Shown here: piece by piece, positions 53,572 through 61,337 of the stretch | Numbering within the stretch: the stretch's first letter is position 1 | How the letters are laid out: each line of letters begins with the position of its first letter | Source of the DNA: UBA5078 sp964538025 | GTDB lineage: Bacteria > Pseudomonadota > Gammaproteobacteria > Pseudomonadales > Pseudohongiellaceae | Direction: 5' to 3' | Length of the DNA stretch: 64,000 nucleotides | NCBI GenBank assembly: GCA_964538025.1 | Contig: CAZICZ010000003.1 | Coordinates: forward strand, 186,001-250,000 | Program-made: the position numbers and the translations under genes | Notes under the pieces: generated by a model | Seen by the model: the letters and a program-made list of their open reading frames with translations, nothing else | The model's database searches: none | What the model was told of the DNA's origin: nothing

Positions 53572-53814
53572 TTAAACGAAGGGGTTCGCGAAAATAAACA
53601 GGAACGCCATACCCACACCGATGATGGAGATTACGTCCACGAACGCTGCAACCAAGAAGAACTGTGTTTGCAGTTTTGGCGCAAGCTCTGGCTGACGTGC
53701 AGAGCTTTCAATCAGCTTGCCACCCAGATTACCGAACGCTACAGCGGTGCCAGCACCACAAATGCCGAAAATGATGGCAGCAGCAATCAACGAAAAAGCC
53801 TGTACAGTTTCCAT
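53572..53814 (-). CDS. atpE: ATP synthase c subunit
   Basis: Subunit c forms the rotary membrane ring. The 80-residue product has two hydrophobic hairpin helices with the polar loop ARQPEL at residues 39-44 and the proton-carrying Asp60 in AFVDVISIIGVG. The motif lacks the Na+-binding Gln/Glu set, so this is a proton enzyme. The ATG at 53814 has TTGGAG seven bases upstream; an earlier TTG at 53826 has no such site. Confidence 0.95.
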   Translation of the reverse strand: METVQAFSLIAAAIIFGICGAGTAVAFGNLGGKLIESSARQPELAPKLQTQFFLVAAFVDVISIIGVGMAFLFIFANPFV

Positions 53815-53860
53815 TTTTATCTCCAAGTTTTACTAAGGATTTACAGTTGTGATTTAAGGG

Positions 53861-54706
53861 TTAGTGGGTCGTGTGTGCCTGGTTGAGGTACACAATCGTT
53901 AACATCATGAACAAATAAGCCTGCAGTGTGATAACCAAGAGGTGGAAAACAGCCCATCCAAAATGGAGGGGAAGCTGCCAATACCCTACCAGCCCAATCA
54001 CAAGGAAGATTACTTCGCCCGCGAAGAAGTTACCGTAAAGTCGCAACGCAAGAGACACCGGTTTCGCCAGAAATCCGGGCAGTTCGAGCAGAAGGTTCAG
54101 TGGCAGCGCCCATTTGCCAAACGGGTGAAAGGCGAATTCGCCCAGGAATCCGCCCAACCCTTTAATTTTTATGCTGTAGTAAATAATCAGGAAGAACACA
54201 CTGATGGCGAACCCGAGCGTGATATTCAGGTCGGTTGTGGGGACCGCCTTGAAGTAGAGATGGGGATCCCCTGCGACGGTTTGAGCAAGTAGCGGAATCC
54301 AGTCTACTGGAATGATATCCATGGTGTTCATCAGGAATATCCAGCAGAAAATTGTAAGAGCCAGCGGTCCGATCAACTCATTTTTGGCAAAGAAACTGTT
54401 TTTGACATTGCCCTGTACCATCTCAACGATCATTTCCAGAAAGTTCTGGAGGCCTCCGGGCTTGCCGGACGTGGCGCGTTTGATACCAAATCGGAACAAG
54501 CCAATAAAGAGCAGGCCAAGCAGGAGGGAGATCAGCATGGAGTCGACATTAATTGCCCAGAACCCCATCTCACCTGCCTCTTCAACAGAGTGGGCAAACC
54601 CCCAACTTCCATCATGTTTCTGGCCAAATGTCAGAAAGCCCAAGTGGTGTTGGACGTATTCCGTCGCGGTTTGCGCGGTTTCAACTGCTTCGTGTGAGTT
54701 AGCCAT
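53861..54706 (-). CDS. atpB: ATP synthase a subunit
   Basis: Subunit a forms the proton half-channels. The 281-residue product is hydrophobic, with the essential arginine in LALRLYGNFFAGE near residue 223 and the C-terminal LQAYLFMMLTIVYLNQA. The N-terminal WAINVDSMLISLLLGL segment is typical. It is followed by atpE after a 46-base gap. Confidence 0.96.
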   Translation of the reverse strand: MANSHEAVETAQTATEYVQHHLGFLTFGQKHDGSWGFAHSVEEAGEMGFWAINVDSMLISLLLGLLFIGLFRFGIKRATSGKPGGLQNFLEMIVEMVQGNVKNSFFAKNELIGPLALTIFCWIFLMNTMDIIPVDWIPLLAQTVAGDPHLYFKAVPTTDLNITLGFAISVFFLIIYYSIKIKGLGGFLGEFAFHPFGKWALPLNLLLELPGFLAKPVSLALRLYGNFFAGEVIFLVIGLVGYWQLPLHFGWAVFHLLVITLQAYLFMMLTIVYLNQAHTTH

Positions 54707-54744
54707 GAATTAGTCTTTTGAATTCATATGGTTATAAAAACTGT

Positions 54745-55140
54745 TTATTGAATTACCCGGCGGGTAGCCACAATGCCAGTCAGGTAAATCGCGATGAACC
54801 CTGAAAACAGTGCTCGGGAGCTTAAAGGCTCGACATAAACAAAGGTCAAAGCAAAACCGGCACATATCAAAGAAATCTTGACTGCCTCACCGACATAAAA
54901 AGCTCTGACAATTTTCTGTGCTGCCCGCGCGCCCCGGTACCGAAAAGCCTTCATAGAAAAGTAGGCATTAGGCACAGCGCAAATCAAGCCACCTAACAGC
55001 AAAGAGTAAGCACTTATCCAGCCCAGTGTCGTGTATCCGACTGTCGTTATGAAACCAACAGCAATGAACTGGCTGGCTATTATCTTATAGATGGGAGGAG
55101 CTTTTATGGTTGACACGGTGTCGTTAAGTTCCCTTAACAC
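54745..55140 (-). CDS. atpI: ATP synthase assembly-linked protein AtpI
   Basis: AtpI is a small membrane protein linked to c-ring assembly and magnesium or proton supply. The product has four hydrophobic segments (ASQFIAVGFITTVGY, LLLGGLICAVPNAYFS, VKISLICAGFALTFVYV, ALFSGFIAIYLTG). The GTG at 55140 gives 131 residues and follows GAGAAG. A longer frame starts at a TTG at 55170, but a sigma-70 promoter ends only 9 bases before it, so that start would leave no leader; an internal GTG at 55116 is a further option. Confidence 0.7.
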   Translation of the reverse strand: MLRELNDTVSTIKAPPIYKIIASQFIAVGFITTVGYTTLGWISAYSLLLGGLICAVPNAYFSMKAFRYRGARAAQKIVRAFYVGEAVKISLICAGFALTFVYVEPLSSRALFSGFIAIYLTGIVATRRVIQ

Positions 55141-55178
55141 GCTCTTCTCGGCGTCTTCGCTGCCATCCAAAGCGTCGC

Positions 55179-55207
55179 ATTATAGGGATATCGCGAATCC
55201 TTATCAA
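55179..55207 (-). promoter_or_regulatory. Near-consensus sigma-70 promoter of the atp operon
   Basis: Read on the minus strand, TTGATA (55207-55202) and TATAAT (55184-55179) are separated by exactly 17 bases. It lies 14 bases past the parB stop and the predicted start point is near 55172. The hexamers match the consensus at 11 of 12 bases. Confidence 0.85.
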
Positions 55208-55220
55208 CTACACCAGGGGC

Positions 55221-56117
55221 TCATTTGATGTGTGCCAGGATACCGTCCAATTCATCCAGGCTATTGTATTTTAATGTCAATTTTCCCGCGCCTTTGTCCG
55301 TGTGGTGAATTTGAACCTGGGCGCCAAGTCTTTCTGAGAGGCTTTCTTCAAGCTTGCGGATGTCGGGATCGGACACGGGCGTTGCCTTTTTCAACTCGCC
55401 GTCAGTGAGGAGCATCTTTCTGGCTAGCGACTCGGTTTGTCGGACCGACAACCCCTTAGCGACAACCACTTGAGCGGCCTCGCTTTGGGCCAGAGACGGC
55501 AGAGAAAGCAGGGCCCGGGCATGCCCCATCTCCAAATCGCCATGCTCCAGCATCAGGCGTACGTCCGGGTTAAGGGAAATCAAGCGCATTAGGTTCGTGA
55601 CCGTCGCGCGCGATCGTCCTACTGCGTCGGCAACTTCCTGTTGCGTCAGTTCGAATTCCTCCTGGAGGCGTTTTAAGGCCATGGCTTCCTCAATGGGGTT
55701 GAGGTTTTCGCGTTGGATGTTTTCGATCAGGGCCATTGCAATCGCGGATTCATCGGACACTGGCTTGATGATCGCCGGGATGGTGTCCAGGCCCGCGATC
55801 TGGGTAGCGCGCCACCGACGCTCTCCCGCAATGATTTCGTAGCGGGTGTCCGAAATGGGCCTGATCACGATTGGCTGCATGACACCCTGCGCTTTTATGG
55901 ACGCAGCAAGTTCCTGAAGGGCCTCTTCATGCATGTCCGTTCGTGGTTGATATTTCCCGCGCTGGATAAGATCTACTGGAATATTACGCAGATCTCCGTC
56001 TTTGTTGTGCACAGATGCGGCGACAGCGGCGCTGCTTGTAGTCGGTGTTGAGGAGGCGGCTTTGCTACCGCCAAGGAGTGCATCTAGCCCTCTTCCCAAT
56101 TTTTTCTTAGATGTCAT
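55221..56117 (-). CDS. parB: Chromosome partitioning protein ParB
   Basis: ParB is a CTP-dependent DNA clamp that loads at parS sites near the origin. The 298-residue protein has the N-terminal KKLGRGLDALLGG, the CTPase motif AGERRWRA near residue 112, a central helix-turn-helix (LTQQEVADAVGRSRATVTNLMRL) and a dimerising C-terminal KLTLKYNSLDELDGIL. It overlaps neither neighbour. A parS site was not seen by eye in the window. Confidence 0.95.
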   Translation of the reverse strand: MTSKKKLGRGLDALLGGSKAASSTPTTSSAAVAASVHNKDGDLRNIPVDLIQRGKYQPRTDMHEEALQELAASIKAQGVMQPIVIRPISDTRYEIIAGERRWRATQIAGLDTIPAIIKPVSDESAIAMALIENIQRENLNPIEEAMALKRLQEEFELTQQEVADAVGRSRATVTNLMRLISLNPDVRLMLEHGDLEMGHARALLSLPSLAQSEAAQVVVAKGLSVRQTESLARKMLLTDGELKKATPVSDPDIRKLEESLSERLGAQVQIHHTDKGAGKLTLKYNSLDELDGILAHIK

Positions 56118-56169
56118 TTTTTTTCCGTAAATGGTGTATAGGCTTCACGATCTTCGAGGTTTTGGAATC

Positions 56170-56955
56170 TTAGGTTGCTGGTTCCGTTCGCATTTGCTCA
56201 TTTCTTCTCAACATTTCCCCTGCCAGTGCAAGATAGGCAACCGCCCCTCGGGATTGCCGATCGTAGTGGAGTACCGGCATTCCGTAACTCGGCGCTTCTG
56301 CGAGTCGGATATTACGCGGTACTACCGTCCTATACACTTTGTCGCCAAAATGAGTGAACAACTGTCCGGATACCTCGAGAGTCAACTTGCTTCGCGGATC
56401 GTACATGGTCCGCAAGATGCCTTCGATCTGGAGTGCCGGATTCAGGCTCGCGCTGATGGCGCCAATGGTTTCTACCAGGGCTGAGAGCCCCTCGAGTGCG
56501 TAGTACTCACATTGCATTGGAATAATAACGCCGTGCGCGGCAACCAATGCGTTGATGGTCAGCATGTTAAGAGACGGGGGGCAATCGATGACGATATAGT
56601 CATATGCGTGATTGAGAGACTGAACAATTTCGCGTAAGCGTGTTTCGCGGTCTTCCTCTTGCAATAACGCGATCTCCGCTGCTGTCAGATCACCGTTTGC
56701 AGGAAGTATGTCGCATCCTCCCGGTGTTTTCAGAATTGCACTCTGTGCGTTTTCCTCTCGCATAAGCACTTCGTAAAGGGAGTTTTTCAGCTCTGATTTA
56801 TTGATCCCGCTCCCCATTGTGGCATTGCCCTGCGGGTCAAGATCAATTAGCAGGACGCGACGTTTCGTTGCACTTAGTGAGGCAGCGAGATTGACGGAGG
56901 TTGTCGTTTTTCCGACCCCACCTTTCTGATTTGCGATTGCTAAGACTCTAGCCAC
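56170..56955 (-). CDS. parA: Chromosome partitioning ATPase ParA (Soj)
   Basis: ParA is a Walker-type ATPase that moves ParB-parS complexes. The 261-residue protein starts with a GTG and has the deviant Walker A KGGVGKTTT near residue 11, IDLDPQGNATMGSG near 38 and DCPPSLNMLTINAL near 122. It is upstream of parB by 52 bases and 7 bases downstream of rsmG. Confidence 0.96.
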   Translation of the reverse strand: MARVLAIANQKGGVGKTTTSVNLAASLSATKRRVLLIDLDPQGNATMGSGINKSELKNSLYEVLMREENAQSAILKTPGGCDILPANGDLTAAEIALLQEEDRETRLREIVQSLNHAYDYIVIDCPPSLNMLTINALVAAHGVIIPMQCEYYALEGLSALVETIGAISASLNPALQIEGILRTMYDPRSKLTLEVSGQLFTHFGDKVYRTVVPRNIRLAEAPSYGMPVLHYDRQSRGAVAYLALAGEMLRRNEQMRTEPAT

Positions 56956-56962
56956 GACACTC

Positions 56963-57607
56963 CTACCCCACTGCGTTGCGTCTCAATTCAATGAGATGTC
57001 GCTCTCCTGAATTGCCCGGAATAACAACCTTCTCAATAGCGATTACGTCGACTTCCGGCGGAAGTTGCTCCAGTTCGCTCTGCGGATACTGCCCTTTCAT
57101 TGCAATTATTTTTGTGTGCCCGTTAACCTGTAAATGATGCGTGAGTGAAACCAGATCCTGCAATGTTGAAAACGCCCGACTCACGATGACATCAATGTTT
57201 GCTTCAGGCGTGAATGTCTCAATCCTCTTATGGTGCACTCGGACATTGTTCAGACCGAGCTCGAGCACTGCCTGAAAAACAAATCGCGTTTTTTTGCCAT
57301 TACTGTCGAGCAAATCGAATGTTTTGTCCGGATTCCAAATGGCCAAAGGAATTCCTGGCAATCCGGGACCCGTCCCCACATCGAGCACTCTCTGACCCGA
57401 CAAGCGCGTGTGCAAAGACAAACTATCCAGCAAATGACGTGACAACATGTCCTGGACATCTCGCACACCTGAGAGATTGAACGCCGTATTCCATTTCTGC
57501 AGAAGAGAAATATAGGCCAGTAACTGATCCTCCTGTTGAGTGGAATGAGCAATTCCCATCTCGTGAAGACCGTCCCGTAATTGTTGTCGGAAAGCCATGG
57601 ACTGCAT
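56963..57607 (-). CDS. rsmG: 16S rRNA (guanine527-N7)-methyltransferase RsmG (GidB)
   Basis: RsmG methylates G527 of 16S rRNA; loss gives low-level streptomycin resistance. The 214-residue protein has the SAM-binding VLDVGTGPGLPGIPLAI near residue 68 and the ISRAFSTLQDLVSL block near 131. It lies 15 bases downstream of mnmG, the standard gidAB arrangement. The ATG at 57607 is used; a second ATG at 57598 is in frame. Confidence 0.95.
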   Translation of the reverse strand: MQSMAFRQQLRDGLHEMGIAHSTQQEDQLLAYISLLQKWNTAFNLSGVRDVQDMLSRHLLDSLSLHTRLSGQRVLDVGTGPGLPGIPLAIWNPDKTFDLLDSNGKKTRFVFQAVLELGLNNVRVHHKRIETFTPEANIDVIVSRAFSTLQDLVSLTHHLQVNGHTKIIAMKGQYPQSELEQLPPEVDVIAIEKVVIPGNSGERHLIELRRNAVG

Positions 57608-57622
57608 TTTTATGGCACCCGA

Positions 57623-59530
57623 TTACGCGGACTTTGCGTTAACGGCCTGATATTTTTTCAGGTAGATCAGCAGCAATGAAATTGCCGCAGGCGTCATTCC
57701 CGGAATACGTGACGCCCGGGCAATATTTTCCGGTTTCACTTGCAATAGCTTTTGCTTCAGTTCGTTCGAAAGCCCTTGCATCTGTTGGTAATCAAAATCG
57801 GAAGGTAGCGGTGTGTTTTCCTGTCGCTTTAGTTTTTGAATATCCTCTTCCTGACGATCGATATACCCTTTGTATTTAATCTGAATTTCAACTTTTTCTT
57901 TCACCACGGGATCAAGAGTGATCGCTGCAGCACAATGCGGCGAGTCTTCCAATGCGTGATGAAGCGTGTCGTAAGTAATTTCTGGTCTTGCCAGCAAATC
58001 CGCCAAACTGTACTCCCGGGTCACAGGGCGTTCGAGCAGTTCATTGATGCGCTCTGCTGATTGGCTGTTTGGCTGGATCCAGATTTTCTTCAGTCGCGCC
58101 ATCTCACTTTCTACGCCTTCCTGTTTCGCACAGAAATGAGCCCAGCGAACATCATCGACCAGACCCAGTTCCCGGCCCTTTGGCGTCAGTCGCAGATCAG
58201 CATTGTCTTCCCGCAACAAGAGGCGATATTCAGCACGGCTTGTAAACATTCTGTAGGGTTCATTCGTGCCGAGGGAAATCAGATCGTCCACCAGAACGCC
58301 AATGTACGCCTGATCGCGACGAGGGCACCATGCTTCTTGCTCCCGTGCTGACAGGGCGGCATTCAATCCAGCCAGGATACCTTGCGCAGCAGCTTCCTCG
58401 TATCCGGTAGTGCCATTAATCTGACCAGCAAAAAAGAGCCCTTTTATGAATTTGGTTTCCAAGGAGTAGTGCAGATCCTTCGGATCAAAAAAATCATACT
58501 CTATGGCATAACCGGGGCGCGTAATGTGTGCCTTTTCAAACCCTTTTATCTGCCGCACAAGCGCTAGTTGCACATCGAATGGCAGGCTTGTGGATATGCC
58601 ATTGGGGTAGAGTTCATGTGTGTTGAGGCCTTCAGGTTCCACGAAAATCTGGTGAGACGATTTGTCGGCAAACCGCATCACCTTGTCCTCGATTGACGGG
58701 CAATATCGCGGCCCAAGTCCTTCGATAACGCCTGTATACATCGGCGAGCGGTCCAATCCGCTCCTGATAATCTCGTGGCATATTTCATTGGTCGCCGTGA
58801 TGTAACAATTCACTTGCTGTGGATGCTCTTCCACACGCCCAAGATAGGACATTACCGGTAACGGCGTATCACCTTCCTGGATTTGCATCACGGTAAAATC
58901 AACACTTCGGGCATCGATACGCGGGGGAGTGCCTGTTTTGAGTCTGCCCACATGGAAAGGGAGTTCCCGCAACCGGTGAGCCAAAGCGATCGAGGGTGGA
59001 TCGCCAGCGCGCCCACCCGCGCTGTTTTCCAAGCCGATGTGAATTTTTCCCCCCAGAAAGGTGCCGGTCGTCAGGACGACCGAAGGCGCGAAAAATTTGA
59101 GCCCCATTTGCGTTACAACGCCCCGTACTTCCTCACCATGTACGATGAGGTCATCAACAGCCTGCTGGAAAATATCGAGATTTTCTTGGTTCTCCAGGAT
59201 GGAACGGATGGCTGCTTTGTAAAGTACGCGGTCGGCTTGCGCTCTGGTTGCTCGAACAGCGGGGCCTTTGCTGCTGTTAAGGACCCGAAACTGAATTCCG
59301 GCACGATCCGTAGCCCGTGCCATTGCTCCACCAAGAGCGTCAATTTCTTTCACAAGATGAGATTTCCCGATTCCGCCGATGGCTGGGTTACAGGACATCT
59401 GGCCCAGCGTTTCGATGTTGTGGGAAATCAGGAGTGTCTTTGCTCCCATGCGGGCGGATGCCAAAGCTGCCTCTGTACCGGCATGGCCACCACCAACCAC
59501 AATCACGTCGTATTGCTTTGCAAAGTCCAC
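57623..59530 (-). CDS. mnmG: tRNA uridine 5-carboxymethylaminomethyl modification enzyme MnmG (GidA)
   Basis: MnmG acts with MnmE to modify wobble uridine-34 with an FAD-dependent step. The 635-residue protein has the FAD-binding VVGGGHAGTEAALASARMG near residue 11, SCNPAIGGIGKSHLVKEIDALGG near 46 with a conserved Cys, and LFFAGQINGTTGYEEAAAQG near 367. The start is GTG at 59530. Length is normal, and it is the first gene of an mnmG-rsmG-parA-parB set. Confidence 0.97.
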   Translation of the reverse strand: MDFAKQYDVIVVGGGHAGTEAALASARMGAKTLLISHNIETLGQMSCNPAIGGIGKSHLVKEIDALGGAMARATDRAGIQFRVLNSSKGPAVRATRAQADRVLYKAAIRSILENQENLDIFQQAVDDLIVHGEEVRGVVTQMGLKFFAPSVVLTTGTFLGGKIHIGLENSAGGRAGDPPSIALAHRLRELPFHVGRLKTGTPPRIDARSVDFTVMQIQEGDTPLPVMSYLGRVEEHPQQVNCYITATNEICHEIIRSGLDRSPMYTGVIEGLGPRYCPSIEDKVMRFADKSSHQIFVEPEGLNTHELYPNGISTSLPFDVQLALVRQIKGFEKAHITRPGYAIEYDFFDPKDLHYSLETKFIKGLFFAGQINGTTGYEEAAAQGILAGLNAALSAREQEAWCPRRDQAYIGVLVDDLISLGTNEPYRMFTSRAEYRLLLREDNADLRLTPKGRELGLVDDVRWAHFCAKQEGVESEMARLKKIWIQPNSQSAERINELLERPVTREYSLADLLARPEITYDTLHHALEDSPHCAAAITLDPVVKEKVEIQIKYKGYIDRQEEDIQKLKRQENTPLPSDFDYQQMQGLSNELKQKLLQVKPENIARASRIPGMTPAAISLLLIYLKKYQAVNAKSA

Positions 59531-59567
59531 AGGACACCTGAAATAGGGAGAATTCTAAGGGCCGATA

Positions 59568-59595
59568 AGTATAAGCCTTCGTTTTAAAATTTGAA
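59568..59595 (-). promoter_or_regulatory. Possible promoter upstream of mnmG
   Basis: On the minus strand TTCAAA (59595-59590) and TATACT (59573-59568) are spaced by 16 bases, giving a start about 30 bases before the mnmG GTG. The -10 is good, the -35 matches four of six. Confidence 0.45.
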
Positions 59596-59639
59596 GTATT
59601 TAAATTTATTGAGAAAAAAGCGTCTTCAATAAGAAATAA

Positions 59640-59666
59640 AGATATAAAAGGTAAGAGATATAAAAG
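59640..59666. repeat. AT-rich direct repeats in the mnmG-mnmE gap
   Basis: AGATATAAAAG occurs at 59640-59650 and again at 59656-59666, a period of 16 bases, with GTAAGAG words at 59651-59657 and 59670-59676. Tandem AT-rich repeats of this sort occur in the DNA-unwinding elements of bacterial origins. Confidence 0.6.
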
Positions 59667-59712
59667 AGAGTAAGAGGTTAATGATGTTGTTATTACTAGT
59701 ATCGCTGTTTTC

Positions 59713-59899
59713 TGTGCAAAAAAGTATTTACTTCATAAAAAACAAATGGATACGTGATGTATAAGCCGGTTAATTAGGTCTGATTAAACCTCTGGGAACC
59801 GTTTGGCAAGATGTTGGTAAAAACGCGAGTTATACCGTGCAGAAAATGTCGCCTTATTTATGCACGGAATATTCGTCGCAAAAACACCGATTACTCACA
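59713..59899. promoter_or_regulatory. Cluster of DnaA-box-like words
   Basis: TTTTGCACA on the minus strand (59713-59721) matches the TTWTNCACA box exactly. TTATGCACG (59858-59866) and TTACTCACA (59891-59899), both plus strand, have one mismatch each. Three such sites in under 200 bases is more than expected by chance but fewer than a typical origin. Confidence 0.4.
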
Positions 59900-59929
59900 G
59901 CTTCTACAAGCGTTATACATACTATTTTT

Positions 59930-61318
59930 TTACTTTCCGACGCAGAAACTGGCAAAAATCTTCCCCAGGAGTTCATCCGTAGTGAAATCCCCCGTGATGG
60001 TGCCAAGGTGACGATGAGCCTGTTTGAGATCTTCTGCGACAAGCTCCCCTTCCCGCTTACCCAGCAACTGGGTATGGGCAATGATCAGGCTGTCACGTGC
60101 CGACTCCAGGGCATCGAGATGACGGCGCCTCGCGATAAAGTTGCCTTCTCCGCTGGGGGTATACCCCATACATTCTTTCAAATGTTGTTTAAGGAGGTCG
60201 AGTCCTAGATGGGATTTGGCAGAGATGCGAATGGTTGCGATGTCGTTCGATTCAACATGGATGGCTGCCTCATTCGACAAATCAATCTTGTTGAGGACAA
60301 GGCTGATGCGTTCGAGTGGCAAGTCCCCCAGCGCGTTATCAAGCGAAAGCGCCCTTAAATAATCGGAAATTGTCTCTGAAGTCACTGTGTCTTGTGTGAC
60401 GTCCACGACAAGAAGAATTCGGTCAGCTTCTTTTATTGCCTTCACTGCCCTTCTGATACCTTCCTGTTCCACCACATCTTCGCTTCGTCGTAAGCCGGCG
60501 GTGTCAATGATGTGCAGGGGCATTCCGTCGATATTGATTTTCTCGACAAGGGTATCGCGCGTGGTACCCGCAATCTCTGTGACGATTGCGGTGTCTCTTT
60601 CAGCCAAGGCGTTTAACAGGCTGGATTTACCGGCATTGGGTTTTCCAGCGATAACGACAGTCATTCCGTCGCGCAAAATAGAACCCTGTTTTGCGCGTGG
60701 AATTATCTGTTCTGTTTGTTTTATTAAAGCTGATATCTTTTCTTCAATATTTCCTTCTGAAAGAAAATCAATTTCCTCGTCTGAAAAATCTATTGAGGCC
60801 TCAATATAAACTCTTAGTTCAATAATTTTTTCACTTAGATTTTTGATGAGATGTGAAAACTCTCCAGAAAGAGTCCTGACGGCACTACGAGCTGCTTCTT
60901 CGCTACTCGCTTCTATTAGATCAGCAATTGCTTCGGCCTGGGCGAGATCAAGCTTGTCATTGATGAAGGCTCTTTCAGAGAACTCCCCTGGCCTGGCGAG
61001 TCGACAACCCGCTCGCATCACTTCTTTGAGCAATCTGTCCAAAACAAACGAGCCGCCGTGGCCCTGTAGTTCGAGCACGTCTTCACCCGTGAATGAGTTG
61101 GGAGATTGAAAAAACAAGACGATTCCCTGATCAATCAGCGAATCGCTAGAATCCAGAAAACGCGAATAATAGGCGTGACGCGGCAGTGGATTGAATCGAA
61201 GAAGTTGAAAAGCAATTTTCTGACAGAGTGGTCCAGAGACTCTGACAATACCGACACCACCCTTGCCGGGCGGTGTTGCAATTGCGCAAATGGTGTCGCT
61301 GTCAGTCGTCAATGACAT
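59930..61318 (-). CDS. mnmE: tRNA modification GTPase MnmE (TrmE)
   Basis: MnmE is the GTPase partner of MnmG. The 462-residue protein has the N-terminal tetrahydrofolate-binding domain (DTICAIATPPGKGGVGIVRVSG), a G domain with P-loop AGKPNAGKSSLLNAL near residue 224, DTAGLR near 274 and NKID near 340, and the C-terminal catalytic FCVGK. It is on the same strand as mnmG but separated by the AT-rich gap. It lies 19 bases downstream of yidC. Confidence 0.96.
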   Translation of the reverse strand: MSLTTDSDTICAIATPPGKGGVGIVRVSGPLCQKIAFQLLRFNPLPRHAYYSRFLDSSDSLIDQGIVLFFQSPNSFTGEDVLELQGHGGSFVLDRLLKEVMRAGCRLARPGEFSERAFINDKLDLAQAEAIADLIEASSEEAARSAVRTLSGEFSHLIKNLSEKIIELRVYIEASIDFSDEEIDFLSEGNIEEKISALIKQTEQIIPRAKQGSILRDGMTVVIAGKPNAGKSSLLNALAERDTAIVTEIAGTTRDTLVEKINIDGMPLHIIDTAGLRRSEDVVEQEGIRRAVKAIKEADRILLVVDVTQDTVTSETISDYLRALSLDNALGDLPLERISLVLNKIDLSNEAAIHVESNDIATIRISAKSHLGLDLLKQHLKECMGYTPSGEGNFIARRRHLDALESARDSLIIAHTQLLGKREGELVAEDLKQAHRHLGTITGDFTTDELLGKIFASFCVGK

Positions 61319-61337
61319 GCGTTAGCTACCGCAATGA

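Larger units (their letters stand above)
59531..59929. other. AT-rich mnmG-mnmE intergenic region, candidate replication origin
   Basis: A 399-base gap between two genes on the same strand, strikingly AT-rich between about 59580 and 59760, unlike its GC-richer flanks. It holds 16-base-period AT-rich direct repeats (59640-59666), an imperfect GGTTAAT...ATTAAACC inverted repeat (59768-59790), and three DnaA-box-like words. The position between mnmG and mnmE matches the mnmG-side origin of Vibrio and Escherichia relatives. No open reading frame longer than about 40 codons with a family match was found in it. Confidence 0.5.

Noticed and set aside
55221..56955. parS site near parAB
   Set aside because: Words with CACGTG were checked by eye across the window; none matched the parS consensus well. 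A computed scan would be decisive.
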